From contig NZ_BAVZ01000008.1 in NCBI RefSeq assembly GCF_000576305.1, forward strand, positions 124,001-188,000: a DNA stretch of 64,000 bases. Direction: 5' to 3'. Below the pieces are notes generated by a model. That model ran no database searches. It was not told where the DNA came from and saw only the letters and a list, made by a program, of their open reading frames with translations. This stretch comes from Paenibacillus pini JCM 16418 (GTDB taxonomy: Bacteria > Bacillota > Bacilli > Paenibacillales > Paenibacillaceae). The translations under genes and the position numbers were made by a program. Of the stretch, positions 55,647 to 64,000 are shown one piece after another; the stretch's first letter is position 1; the number at the start of each line of letters is the position of its first letter.

Positions 55647-56006
55647 ATGATCATTCAGTATGGTATACTGAACATAAAAGCAAATTTAGGAGTGGGTTTT
55701 CTGAGAAAGCAAAAGCCAATGTCATTTGACGATTTACTTAGTGAATTACAGGGACAAAAAACAATTCAAGAGGATCCTAATAACGTTCCATTAGACAAAT
55801 TGTTTAATGAATCATTCATGAGTAAGCATTCAGCTTTCAGTAGTTTTGATGAGTTTTTGAAAAAAGGTAATTTCCAAGTGGATACACAAGAAGATGTGAA
55901 CAACATCCCTGACGAGCTTTTTGATCGTCATGTATCGAGAGAAACTGATTTCTCTGACTGGGAATCCATGTTGGCTCAAGCGAACAAGGACTATAGCGCT
56001 GAATAA
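55647..56006 (+). CDS. Hypothetical acidic protein
   Basis: This protein of up to 119 residues is acidic and soluble (MSFDDLLSELQGQKTIQEDP, SSFDEFLKKGNFQVDTQEDV). It contains two similar blocks built on an (E/Q)EDxNN(V/I)P-x-(D/E)-(K/E)LF motif. The start is uncertain. The ATG at 55647 has a poor ribosome site. GTG at 55692, CTG at 55701 (well spaced from TTAGGAG) and ATG at 55719 are in the same frame. The family is not recognised. Confidence 0.6.
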   Translation: MIIQYGILNIKANLGVGFLRKQKPMSFDDLLSELQGQKTIQEDPNNVPLDKLFNESFMSKHSAFSSFDEFLKKGNFQVDTQEDVNNIPDELFDRHVSRETDFSDWESMLAQANKDYSAE

Positions 56007-56010
56007 AATG

Positions 56011-56052
56011 AAAGCCTGACTCGGTGTCTTTTGACACGAAGTCAGGCTTTTT
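56011..56052. terminator. Bidirectional terminator
   Basis: AAAGCCTGAC (56011-56020) pairs with GTCAGGCTTT (56041-56050), with an inner TGTC/GACA pair. T-tracts serve the converging genes on both sides. Confidence 0.85.
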
Positions 56053-56070
56053 CTTATTTAAAATGATTGT

Positions 56071-56946
56071 TTAGGCTTTTTGTGCGTAGTCCCAAGCTTT
56101 TTTAAATTCAGCTACGTTTCTAAATCGCAGCTCTCTGTCCGGATGGACAGCCCGCAATGCCACTTCATAAAGCTCCTGCCCAGCCTCCCATATCGCGTAT
56201 GACCGATCCAGCTCTCCACCCAATAATACAAAAGCGATAGCACCCATATTAAATACATTGGTTTTCTCATCAATAGGTGCACCAAGAATGAATTCCTCAG
56301 GCGATTTTAAGCGTTTGGAACCCCAAAAATCCTCGCCGACATCGTTAGTTGTCGTTCTTTTTCTATAAAAATCAATATCGCATATTTTGGTCGTATCGTT
56401 CTCAAAGTTATACAGAATGCTTCCGTCATAAAAATCGACAGCCACATATCCTTTGGATTCGATGTATTCATGAAAAGAGAATATTGTATTCAGTGATGCT
56501 AACCGCTTTTCAATTGTCAGATTCCTATACCGGTAGAAAGGAGAATCTGGGTGATTGTATTTATCGTGTCCAGCAAACTTCCAATGCGAATGTAGACACT
56601 CCCCATCAAACCAATCAAATATGGCCGCATATCCGTGCTCGACCGAGAAATGAGATATCAATTGAATAAGATTTGGATGCTCCAGTGTCTCATATAAAGG
56701 AATAGCTTCTATTAATCGATGAATAGCATCCTGAGGATTTCCCGCGAAATCCATAGGCTTAGCACCAGCAAATTTGACGAAATATTTCTTCCCGTCTTTC
56801 CCAATGCCAAAACAAATATTACCTGAATCCTGTTCATCAAATACTGTGAATACCCGACCGATTTTGTGTAACCAATCAAAATTGCATGCTTCTTGAAGCT
56901 GGAAATGCACGTCATCAATTACAAATGAATGTGGATTTTGGCTCAT
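56071..56946 (-). CDS. Protein-kinase-fold protein with altered catalytic motifs
   Basis: This 291-residue protein has a kinase-like layout. The N-lobe Lys lies in KKYFVKFAGAKPMDF and the hinge region in AIFDWFDGECLH. A catalytic loop VAVDFYDGSILYN replaces the usual HxDxxxxN: Asp is kept and Asn reads Ser. A metal-site ICDIDFY stands in place of DFG. The C-lobe has NVFNMGAIAFVLLGGELDRS and HPDRELRFRNVAEFKKAWDY. It resembles Ser/Thr kinase-like or small-molecule phosphotransferases of Bacilli. It is monocistronic. Loss of the loop Asn makes activity uncertain. Confidence 0.75.
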   Translation of the reverse strand: MSQNPHSFVIDDVHFQLQEACNFDWLHKIGRVFTVFDEQDSGNICFGIGKDGKKYFVKFAGAKPMDFAGNPQDAIHRLIEAIPLYETLEHPNLIQLISHFSVEHGYAAIFDWFDGECLHSHWKFAGHDKYNHPDSPFYRYRNLTIEKRLASLNTIFSFHEYIESKGYVAVDFYDGSILYNFENDTTKICDIDFYRKRTTTNDVGEDFWGSKRLKSPEEFILGAPIDEKTNVFNMGAIAFVLLGGELDRSYAIWEAGQELYEVALRAVHPDRELRFRNVAEFKKAWDYAQKA

Positions 56947-57149
56947 TTGTCCTCCTACAGTATTATTAGATTTTTCGTACGAATGCCATAGGAATGACCC
57001 TATCAGGCCCAGTTCCCGCTGAGTACATCTAATGTTTTCTCAATATTACATTCAATATGTTCGGGTGTTTTAGATGTAGTATCTATCCTTATTATAATGA
57101 AGTGAGTTATATTTCACTTCTTCAAATTTTAGAGGATCTCCTATAGAAT

Positions 57150-57163
57150 AGAAAGCGTAATCA
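57150..57163 (+). promoter_or_regulatory. Weak cre-like site
   Basis: AGAAAGCGTAATCA differs from the cre consensus at two positions and lies just before the aldo/keto reductase ribosome site. Confidence 0.3.
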
Positions 57164-57182
57164 TGACAATTTAAGGAGGAAT

Positions 57183-58125
57183 ATGAAAATGAAATACCGG
57201 AGATTAGGCGGAAGCGGCCTTAAGGTCAGTGAAATCAGCCTAGGAAGCTGGCTTACATATGGTGGTTATGTTGAACGTGAAAATGCGGTGAATGCCATTA
57301 AGACAGCATATGACCTTGGCATTAACTTTTTTGATACGGCAAATGTATACGAGCAGGGAGCAGCCGAAGAGCTTGTAGGTAAAGTGTTGAACGAATACCC
57401 ACGTGATTCTTACGTACTGGCTACCAAAGCATTCTGGCCGATGGGCGATGGTCCAAACGACCGTGGTCTATCACGTAAGCATGTGATGGAGCAGGCACAT
57501 GCCAGCTTGAAGCGACTTGGACATGATTATGTCGATATTTTCTACTGTCACCGTCATGATCCTGAGACGCCCATTCATGAAACGCTACGTGCTATCGATG
57601 ATCTCATTCGTCAAGGTAAAGTATTATATGCTGGCGTAAGCGAATGGCAGGCATCCCAAATTGCTGAAGCATTGGGCGTTGCGGATCGTTATCTACTAGA
57701 TCGTATCGTTGTGAACCAGCCTGTTTACAATATGTTCAATCGCTACATTGAGAAGGAAATTATACCGCTTAGTGAGCGTTCTGGCATTGGACAGGTTGTA
57801 TTCTCGCCACTTGCACAAGGTCTACTTACAGGTAAATATACATCGACTTCAGATATTCCAGCAGATAGCCGTGCTGCGAAAACGCAGTGGGTGCGTAAAG
57901 ACATTACGGAAGAGAGAATCGCTCAGGTCCAGCAGCTTGAGAAAGTTGCTGCTGAGCTCGGCATTTCCGTAGGTAACCTTGCCATCGCATGGATCTTGCG
58001 TCAATCGAATGTTGCGAGTGCATTGGTCGGCGCAAGCGTCCTGAACAGGTGACTGAGAATGCGAAGGTACTGGGATTGAACTAAGTGAAGATGTTCTAAA
58101 CCAAATCGAGGAGATTCTGAAATAA
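57183..58125 (+). CDS. Aldo/keto reductase (two frameshifts near its end as read)
   Basis: This is an NADPH-dependent aldo/keto reductase of the Kv-beta/YakC-like group: KYRRLGGSGLKVSEISLGSW, INFFDTANVYEQGAAEELVG with the catalytic Asp and Tyr, LATKAF with Lys, and DIFYCHRHDPETPIHETLRA with His. The cofactor region reads SVGNLAIAWILRQSNVASAL. The frame stops at 58052. Adding one C at about 58037 gives GASRPEQVTENAKVLGLN, and a second C at about 58080 gives LSEDVLNQIEEILK ending at 58125. The total is then about 315 residues, the usual length. The carbonyl substrate is unknown. It stands alone with its own terminator. Confidence 0.92.
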
Positions 58126-58155
58126 GATAGGATATCTCCATTTTGTATAATTAAG

Positions 58156-58195
58156 AAGATGACTCCTGATCCATTCATTCAGGGGTCATCTTTTT
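58156..58195 (+). terminator. Terminator of aldo/keto reductase
   Basis: AAGATGACTCCTGA (58156-58169) pairs with 58179-58192 with one mismatch and is followed by T-residues. Confidence 0.85.
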
Positions 58196-58404
58196 GCATC
58201 TAAACACCCAATTGCTACACTTAAGTTAATCATTAATATAATCTAACACTTCTCCCCCTTTCCTCTAACAAAAAGACACCTATAACCACGCAAATCATCC
58301 ATTGCCAACAAATTACCCTCTGTAGCAGAAACACCTGGACGTTCCTCTTCCTTAAATAGCAGTTTACAATGAAAGCGTATTATTCCTTGTTAAGGAGGAG
58401 AGTT

Positions 58405-60111
58405 ATGAAATTTGACCTAAGCATCGTACCCTTCAGTCGCAGAGAATCGTTCCTTGCCGTATCGCTTCTGCCTGAAGGCATGAATAGACAGCAGGGCCTC
58501 TACCTGCGTACTGTGCGGGGTGGAGATGATAAATTTGGCGAGGTGTTCCGTATTGAAATGCTGGATCAGCAGAATCAGACGATTCCATTCACGCCGGAGG
58601 CTTCACCGGAAGCCGTGCGACTGAATTCACCAGCATCGGCAATCTATGCCGAAATTTGTATTTCGGATAGCCATACGTTTCGCTTCCGTTCGAAGGGCTG
58701 CGGCATCCGGTTGACCTTTATCCCGGCAGCTTATGATTATGCGTATGAGGTGAATAAGGACAGCTGGGAAGTAAACAGCTTTACCCATGAATGCCGCTTT
58801 ATGCTGACTTCACTCGTGGGCGAAATGAAGATGGAAGTGCCATGGGATAAGATCAAGAGTTCACGCGTGATTGCAGAGTTCAATACAGATAAGGACACGA
58901 ATACGACGGAGTTTGCGATTGAAGAGTACCGTACGGTGTGGGAGCCTCGTGCAGCATGGGAGTCCTTTAACGATGCGGTAGAAGCAACCCGAAATGAGTA
59001 TACGAAGTGGCTTGAACATAGCCTTACGATGCCAGAGCGCTGGCAGGAAGCACGGGAGCTGGCGGCTTACATTACTTGGTCCTGCCTAGTTCCAGCAGAG
59101 GGATGTCTGACGCGTCCGGCTATGTATATGTCGAAGAACTGGATGACGAATATATGGAGCTGGGACCACTGTTTCAATGCGATGGCGCTTGTTCGCCATG
59201 ATCCGAAGCTTGCATGGGATCAGTTCATGATCTTTTTTGATCGGCAAGATGAGAGTGGATTGATTCCTGACTTTGTGAATGATAAATATGAGCTATGGAA
59301 TTGCAATAAACCGCCTATTCACGGATGGACACTGGCTTGGATGATGCAGCGTACGGATTATATCCGCGAGGCGCAGCTTCGTGAAGTATATGGTCCGCTG
59401 TCCAAGTGGACGAAATGGTGGTTCCGATACCGTGATGGGGATGGTGACGGTATTCCTCAATATAACCACGGCAATGATTCGGGCTGGGATAACAGCACGG
59501 CGTTTAATAATGGAATTCCGGTGGAAAGCCCGGATTTAGCGGCCTTTCTGATTATTCAGACGGAGCTTCTTGCTGAAATTGCTGGATTGCTTGGTCTTAC
59601 CAAGGAATCATCTGAATGGAGACAACTAGCAGAAGATACGCTGGACAAGATGATCAGCCACTTCTGGAAGGATGGAAGGTTTATATCCTGCCGTTCAAGT
59701 ACACATGAGCCTTCAGCTGGAGATAGTCTGCTGCTATTCGTTCCGATTCTACTTGGTAAACGCCTGCCTGAACCGATCAGAGATGTTCTTCTGAAAGGGC
59801 TGAGGGAGGAGAATCGCTTTTTGACGGAAAACGGGTGGGCGACCGAAAGCATAAGCAGTCCTTACTATATACCAGATGGATACTGGCGGGGACCCATCTG
59901 GGCACCATCGACGATGCTGCTCGTGGAGGGCGTAGCCGCAGCTGGCGATCTGGAGCTTGCTCGGGAAGTATCAAGCCGCTTTTGCAGTATGCTCAGCCGC
60001 AGTGGTATGGCAGAGAATTTCGACGCGCTGACTGGGGAAGGCCTACGTGACAGAGCATTCACATGGACATCGAGTGTGTTCCTGATTCTGGGGCATGAGT
60101 ATACAAGTTAA
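58405..60111 (+). CDS. GH63-like (MGH1-type) glycoside hydrolase
   Basis: This 568-residue protein has an N-terminal beta domain of about 200 residues and an (alpha/alpha)6 catalytic domain. SKNWMTNIWSWDHCFNAMAL, GLIPDFVNDKYELWNCNKPP, GNDSGWDNSTAFNNGIP, STHEPSAGDSLLLFVPILLG and GYWRGPIWAPSTMLL are blocks of the GH63/mannosylglycerate-hydrolase-like and amylo-glucosidase group. The exact sugar is unknown. There is no signal peptide, so it acts in the cytoplasm. AAGGAGGAG precedes the ATG at 58405; an earlier ATG at 58369 lacks a site. A partial cre (TGAAAGCG at 58370) lies in the leader. Confidence 0.88.
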   Translation: MKFDLSIVPFSRRESFLAVSLLPEGMNRQQGLYLRTVRGGDDKFGEVFRIEMLDQQNQTIPFTPEASPEAVRLNSPASAIYAEICISDSHTFRFRSKGCGIRLTFIPAAYDYAYEVNKDSWEVNSFTHECRFMLTSLVGEMKMEVPWDKIKSSRVIAEFNTDKDTNTTEFAIEEYRTVWEPRAAWESFNDAVEATRNEYTKWLEHSLTMPERWQEARELAAYITWSCLVPAEGCLTRPAMYMSKNWMTNIWSWDHCFNAMALVRHDPKLAWDQFMIFFDRQDESGLIPDFVNDKYELWNCNKPPIHGWTLAWMMQRTDYIREAQLREVYGPLSKWTKWWFRYRDGDGDGIPQYNHGNDSGWDNSTAFNNGIPVESPDLAAFLIIQTELLAEIAGLLGLTKESSEWRQLAEDTLDKMISHFWKDGRFISCRSSTHEPSAGDSLLLFVPILLGKRLPEPIRDVLLKGLREENRFLTENGWATESISSPYYIPDGYWRGPIWAPSTMLLVEGVAAAGDLELAREVSSRFCSMLSRSGMAENFDALTGEGLRDRAFTWTSSVFLILGHEYTS

Positions 60112-60120
60112 TTGAATATT

Positions 60121-60168
60121 GCACCTCCCCGGAAGGCTGCTTTAAAAAGCTTCCGGGGAGGTGCTTTT
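60121..60168 (+). terminator. Terminator of GH63-like gene
   Basis: GCACCTCCCCGGAAG (60121-60135) pairs perfectly with 60150-60164, followed by TTTT. Confidence 0.92.
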
Positions 60169-60212
60169 CCCATTTCCATTGTCACAAGGAAACGTCTTCG
60201 TCTCCAATATAT

Positions 60213-60226
60213 TGAAAGCGTTATCA
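60213..60226 (+). promoter_or_regulatory. Perfect cre site before sensor-kinase operon
   Basis: TGAAAGCGTTATCA matches TGWAANCGNTNWCA at every position. It lies about 85 bases before the kinase start, so CcpA control of this two-component and uptake unit is likely. Confidence 0.75.
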
Positions 60227-60310
60227 TGAAAAGATTGGATTATTCTATCAGATACCTGTCCGTGCTAGAATGCAGGTAGATGTAGTTCAAGCGAGAGGGG
60301 AAAATAGTTT

Positions 60311-62055
60311 ATGCACTTACAATGGATCAGCCAGATAAATAGACGCCTTTTCTCGGGTTCCTACCGCAGTATACGGACCAAGCTGCTATTCTGTTTTCTC
60401 ATCGTGACGCTGATTCCGCTACTCTCGCTCGGGGCGTTGTCATATTACCAATCCACCAAAATTATTAATTCCCAATTTGGTAAATATGGTGAAAATGCGG
60501 TAGCGCAGCTAGAGCAGCAAACGAGTTCCTCTTTAAACCGGATGAAGCAAATGAGTGAGACGATTTACTCGTATTTACTTGATCCTGCCCATGCAGATTT
60601 AGGGAATCAGGCACCTACAAGCTATAACGATATCATTGAGAAAAATGACTTTGAAGCTTTACTTAAATCACTTCGGACGGATCTAACTGCAGGGATCTAT
60701 ATTATTACACCCTCTGGCTATTATTATGGAGAGAACAATCTAGATGTTGTCAAGCTGAGTAAGACACCTGAATGGAAGATAAATCCTACCTCTTATAAGG
60801 GTATATACTGGCTTGGCTTTTATAAACAAAATCATGCAATGAGTAGCTCAGACGATTCAAACCTGCCTGTCCTTGGTCTTGCCGTTCCGATTCATCATTC
60901 TAGTGGAACACAAAACGGCAGCACGATTCTGGTAGAGGAGAATGCCCAGGAGCTGCTCCATATGTTCAAATTATTTGAGATGGACACGAAATCGCATTTG
61001 ACGATTAAAGCTTCGAATGGAAAGGTTGTATATGAGAGTGCTTCAGCGTTTATGAAGAAGGATAGTGATATCATATGGAACCGGACGCTAGCGGTGAATC
61101 AGTGGACGATCGAAGCGAGATTGCCGGCCAAAGCATTTTACCTATCTTCGGGCATTATTCGGTCCAATACAATTGTTGTGGCTGTTATATCCTGTCTGCT
61201 TGCTTTTGGAATCGCTTATCTATTCTCATCAAAGTTTACAGCGCGTATTCGCACGCTAAAGGATTCGATGCAAAAGGTGAGTTTTGGTAAGCTGGATACA
61301 CGAGTTCCGATCGAAGGTAGTGATGAGCTGGGTAGCTTGATATGAGTTTTAATCGGATGGTGAGGGGTGTCCAGTCGCTGGTGCAGGAAGTGGAACAGAG
61401 TCAGCGGCTCAAGAAGGAAGCGGAGCTTAAGGCATTTCATTATCAGATTAATCCACATCTTCTGTTCAATACGTTGAACTCCATTCAGTGGAAGGCTCGT
61501 CTACAAGGAGCAGAGGATATACGTCAAATGCTGTATCACTTAACGATGGTGCTGGAAGGGAATCTGGATATATCGCAGGAGCTAATTACGGTAGGCAGAG
61601 AACTACGTATGATTGAGCATTTCTTGCAAATTCAGGAGATCAGATACGGAGATGTTTTCCGCTATGAGCTGAATTGTGAAGACTCGCTGAAGCAGTATCT
61701 GATTCCACGTATGACACTGCAGCCGCTGTTTGAAAATATATTTTTCCATGGCTTCACGGATGGGATAGGTGTGATCAAGCTGGATGTCAGAACGGAAAAG
61801 AACGAGCTTATGCTGACACTCAGGGATGATGGAGCGGGAATGACGGAAGAAAAACGGGAGCGTCTGTTTATTCCGGGTCCGAAACGTCGTGGACGCGGGG
61901 GATTAGGCGTACAGAACGCAGACCAGAAATTCAAACTACATTTCGGCCCGCAGTATGGGCTTACGGTACATTCGACTAAGGGAGAGGGTACTGCGATTGT
62001 CATTCGTTGGCCCAAAGAGGAGGAGCGTTCGGATGGATACAACCAAGAGAATTAA
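60311..62055 (+). CDS. YesM-type sensor histidine kinase (frameshifted as read)
   Basis: This is a membrane sensor with helix 1 in KLLFCFLIVTLIPLLSLGAL and an extracellular sensor region to about 275. Helix 2 (SNTIVVAVISCLLAFGIAYL) and a HAMP domain follow. The first frame ends DELGSLI-stop at 61345; the next begins MSFNRMVRGVQSLVQEVEQS. One missing base (TTG GAT ATG or similar) restores about 581 residues. The kinase part has FHYQINPHLLFNTLNSIQW with the phospho-His, LRDDGAGMTEEKRE and GLGVQNADQKF. It overlaps the start of its partner regulator. Confidence 0.92.
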
Positions 62056-63217
62056 GGTGCTAATTGCAGATGATGAGAGCATTGTACGGAAGGGTCTACG
62101 CTCGACTGTACCGTGGGAGAAATATGGAATGGAAGTAGTAGCTGATGCGCCCAATGGACTAAAGGCCTGGGAAGCCTTTCTGGAGCATAGGCCTGAAATT
62201 GTCATTACAGATATTGTAATGCCAGAGATGGATGGCATTGAGCTATCTCGCAAGGTGAAGGAAATGGCAGCGAAGACTAAAATCATTCTGCTTAGCTGCC
62301 ACCGGGATTTTGAATATGCACAGCAGGGAATTCAGCTTGGGGCATCTGGCTATCTGCTGAAGACCGCTTTTGAGGACGAAGAGCTTGAAGACATGCTAAA
62401 GAAGTTCCAGCAGGAGCTGTCTGTTTCCACTCTTTCAGCTCCCAAGGATGAAGAACGCTTGGAAACGCTACTTTTTGCATGGTTGAATGGGCACAGTGCT
62501 AAATTTCCAGATGAGTTAAAAAAGCTACATGGTGGCGAATGGCATTTTAACGGTCAGCCACTGTTTATTTACATGATTCGCACAGCCGAATGCGGAGCAT
62601 CTTGGACAGGGCTGCTTCTTGATGCTGGAAAGGAAGATCGTAGTATGTGCGAGGGGACGATCATCCCTTATGGAGAAGAATACTGCTACTGGATTGTGCC
62701 TGATTCGCTCCGGGGTGCAGCAGATAGTCTTCTGGTAGAGAGTAAGAGTAGGTGCGGTAAGCTGAAATGGACTCGTAAGGAGTCTTTGCTCCACAGCGAT
62801 GATCTGAAGGAGGCATTCCAGAACCTTCATAAAGAGGCGGAGCTCGAGCGGCTCTATGGGATATCTGGAGAGAATTGGCCAGTACCGATCTGGAAGGCTG
62901 TGAATTTGCTATATGCCAACCCTGCCGCTGAATGGTCAGCCAGTGATTTGGCGGAAGAGGTCGGGCTCAGCCGCAGCCATTTCTCCATTCTGTTTAAGAA
63001 GGCTGTCGGAGATAGCTTCATTGCCTTCCAATATAAACGGAAGCTGCGCCTTGCATATGGCTTACTGCGGGATACGCGCCTAACGATGCAGGAAATTGCC
63101 GAGCGAACAGGACTTGGAGATAGCAAATATTTTAGCAAATGGTTCAAACGCTGTACGGGTCAGACACCAAGCCATTACCGTGCCCAACAAAAAGGTGACG
63201 GTTTCCGAACAGATTGA
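62033..63217 (+). CDS. YesN-type response regulator with AraC output
   Basis: This 394-residue regulator has a receiver KVLIADDESIVRKGLRSTVP with the phospho-acceptor Asp in VITDIVMPEMDG and Lys in YLLKTAF. The middle linker is short. The C-terminal AraC pair reads SASDLAEEVGLSRSHFSILF and TMQEIAERTGLGDSKYFSKW, then FKRCTGQTPSHYR. I chose the ATG at 62033 after GAGGAGGAG; it overlaps the kinase end by 23 bases, giving coupled translation. It probably activates the following sugar-binding gene. Confidence 0.94.
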   Translation: MDTTKRIKVLIADDESIVRKGLRSTVPWEKYGMEVVADAPNGLKAWEAFLEHRPEIVITDIVMPEMDGIELSRKVKEMAAKTKIILLSCHRDFEYAQQGIQLGASGYLLKTAFEDEELEDMLKKFQQELSVSTLSAPKDEERLETLLFAWLNGHSAKFPDELKKLHGGEWHFNGQPLFIYMIRTAECGASWTGLLLDAGKEDRSMCEGTIIPYGEEYCYWIVPDSLRGAADSLLVESKSRCGKLKWTRKESLLHSDDLKEAFQNLHKEAELERLYGISGENWPVPIWKAVNLLYANPAAEWSASDLAEEVGLSRSHFSILFKKAVGDSFIAFQYKRKLRLAYGLLRDTRLTMQEIAERTGLGDSKYFSKWFKRCTGQTPSHYRAQQKGDGFRTD

Positions 63218-63272
63218 CACCCACTTCAATAATTCGAACAAAATCACAACAACATTCGAATAGATACACGTT

Positions 63273-63312
63273 TTGAACCGCTTTCATTCGAGTTACGATG
63301 AAAGCGGTTCAA
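63273..63312. promoter_or_regulatory. Perfect 15-base inverted repeat
   Basis: TTGAACCGCTTTCAT (63273-63287) and ATGAAAGCGGTTCAA (63298-63312) are separated by ten bases, without a T-run. Each arm has a cre-like core (two mismatches in the right arm). It may be an operator for the downstream gene or a terminator-like hairpin. Confidence 0.6.
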
Positions 63313-63347
63313 TTATTATAAACCTCATTGACAGGGGAGCTGACAAT

Positions 63348-64000
63348 ATGAAAAAGAGAATTTCACTCATTGTCCTTGCAACGACGTTGATGGCATCTAT
63401 GCTGTCTGCATGCGGTGGTAACGATGAAAATGCTGGAACGGCCAATCAGGAAAGCGGGAGTTCGAATCAGACGAAGACGCTACGCTTTGCGACCTGGGAT
63501 ACGGGGGACGCGCTCAAGATTGAGCAGGATATCGCCAAAAATTTTGAAACGGAACATCCTGGCACGAAGGTGCAAGTTGAGGCCTATGCGGATGGATTCG
63601 ACCAGAAGCTTGCCGCAGGTTTTGGAGCGGGTAATCCGCCGGACGTCATGTACATGTGGGACTTCCCTACCTACCATCAATCACTTGAACCACTGGACAG
63701 CTTCGCAGACAAGGATCAAGAACTAAAGATAGATGACTTTTACAAAGGATTATTCAACTATGGAAAAATTGACGATAAGCTATACGGCATTCCGGCAGGC
63801 TTCACGACCCGTGTTGTCTACTATAACAAGAAGCTCTTTGATGCTGCCGGTGTCCCTTATCCTAAAGATGGATGGCAATGGAGCGAGTTCCAGGACATCG
63901 CTAAGAAGCTGACCGACAAATCCAAGAAGCAGTATGGCTTCGGTGCCCGTGCGGAGAATGATACGTATGACTTGCAGGGTTTTGTCTGGAGCAACGGAGG
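63348..64000 (+). CDS. ABC extracellular sugar-binding lipoprotein, cut by window edge
   Basis: The first 217 residues of a family 1 carbohydrate-binding lipoprotein are present. The signal KKRISLIVLATTLMASMLSA ends at lipobox LSAC. The mature part has LRFATWDTGDALKIEQDIAK, GAGNPPDVMYMWDFPTYHQS, KLYGIPAGFTTRVVYYNKKL and PKDGWQWSEFQDIAKKLTDK. AGGGGAGC precedes the ATG at 63348. It follows a YesM/YesN pair, so permease genes are expected beyond the window. Confidence 0.93.
   Translation, partial: MKKRISLIVLATTLMASMLSACGGNDENAGTANQESGSSNQTKTLRFATWDTGDALKIEQDIAKNFETEHPGTKVQVEAYADGFDQKLAAGFGAGNPPDVMYMWDFPTYHQSLEPLDSFADKDQELKIDDFYKGLFNYGKIDDKLYGIPAGFTTRVVYYNKKLFDAAGVPYPKDGWQWSEFQDIAKKLTDKSKKQYGFGARAENDTYDLQGFVWSNG

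Noticed and set aside
1..64000. CRISPR arrays, tRNA or rRNA genes, complete insertion sequences
   Set aside because: No regularly spaced repeats, cloverleaf pattern, rRNA stretch or intact transposase frame was seen.

Overview
The window looks like a chromosome segment of a low-to-medium GC Gram-positive of the Paenibacillus type. The evidence is AGGAGG-type ribosome binding sites, lipobox solute-binding proteins, LplB/YtcP-type permeases, YesM/YesN two-component pairs with AraC output, ROK/DeoR/LacI sugar regulators, CcpA-type cre sites and a secreted GH14 beta-amylase. No rRNA, tRNA, CRISPR array or intact transposase was seen.

Layout. (1) 1-28.9 kb is a large glycan-utilisation region. 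On the left lie an EamA permease, a metallophosphoesterase and a DeoR regulator. A leftward group follows: a pair of CHR-type (chromate-like) transporter halves, a ROK regulator and a true formylglycine-generating enzyme (FGE). A Cys-type sulfatase, which the FGE can activate, diverges from that group. Then come a membrane-anchored AraC regulator and two tandem ABC uptake operons. The first carries a Gfo/Idh oxidoreductase, a GH35 beta-galactosidase and a GH123-like protein. The second carries a YesM/YesN pair, a GH29 fucosidase and a second metallophosphoesterase. Together they suggest import and breakdown of a sulfated, fucosylated Gal/GalNAc-containing glycan (inference). (2) 29-30.4 kb: a DEAD-box RNA helicase. 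(3) 30.4-35.3 kb: an ssu-type sulfonate uptake operon with two SsuC-like permeases and an NtaA-type flavin monooxygenase. (4) 35.3-40.1 kb: an ABC sugar transporter behind a cluster of cre/LacI-like operators, with its LacI-family regulator. (5) 40.2-42.2 kb: a small redox group (membrane protein with HAH motif, Rrf2 regulator, thioredoxin-reductase-like enzyme). (6) 42.4-44.1 kb: a secreted GH14 beta-amylase, with its promoter/cre region present again as an orphan copy downstream. (7) 45.2-54.1 kb: an AT-rich secreted polymorphic-toxin locus made of a nine-repeat secreted protein, an RHS protein with Hint and C-terminal toxin, and a candidate immunity gene. About 1.3 kb of debris follows, holding a dead Hint fragment and a possible replication-protein remnant. 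(8) 55.4-58.1 kb: small hypothetical genes, a degenerate protein kinase and an aldo/keto reductase. (9) 58.4-64 kb: a GH63-like hydrolase with a perfect cre downstream, another YesM/YesN pair and the start of another lipoprotein sugar-binding gene.

Quality warning. At least eleven single-base frame breaks fall in otherwise good genes: metallophosphoesterase 1, DeoR, ROK, the second CHR half, solute-binding protein 1, the GH123-like gene, the first YesN, the nine-repeat protein, the aldo/keto reductase (two) and the last YesM. Most are repaired by adding one base to a short homopolymer, so they look like unpolished-assembly indels rather than gene decay. I annotate these genes across the breaks.
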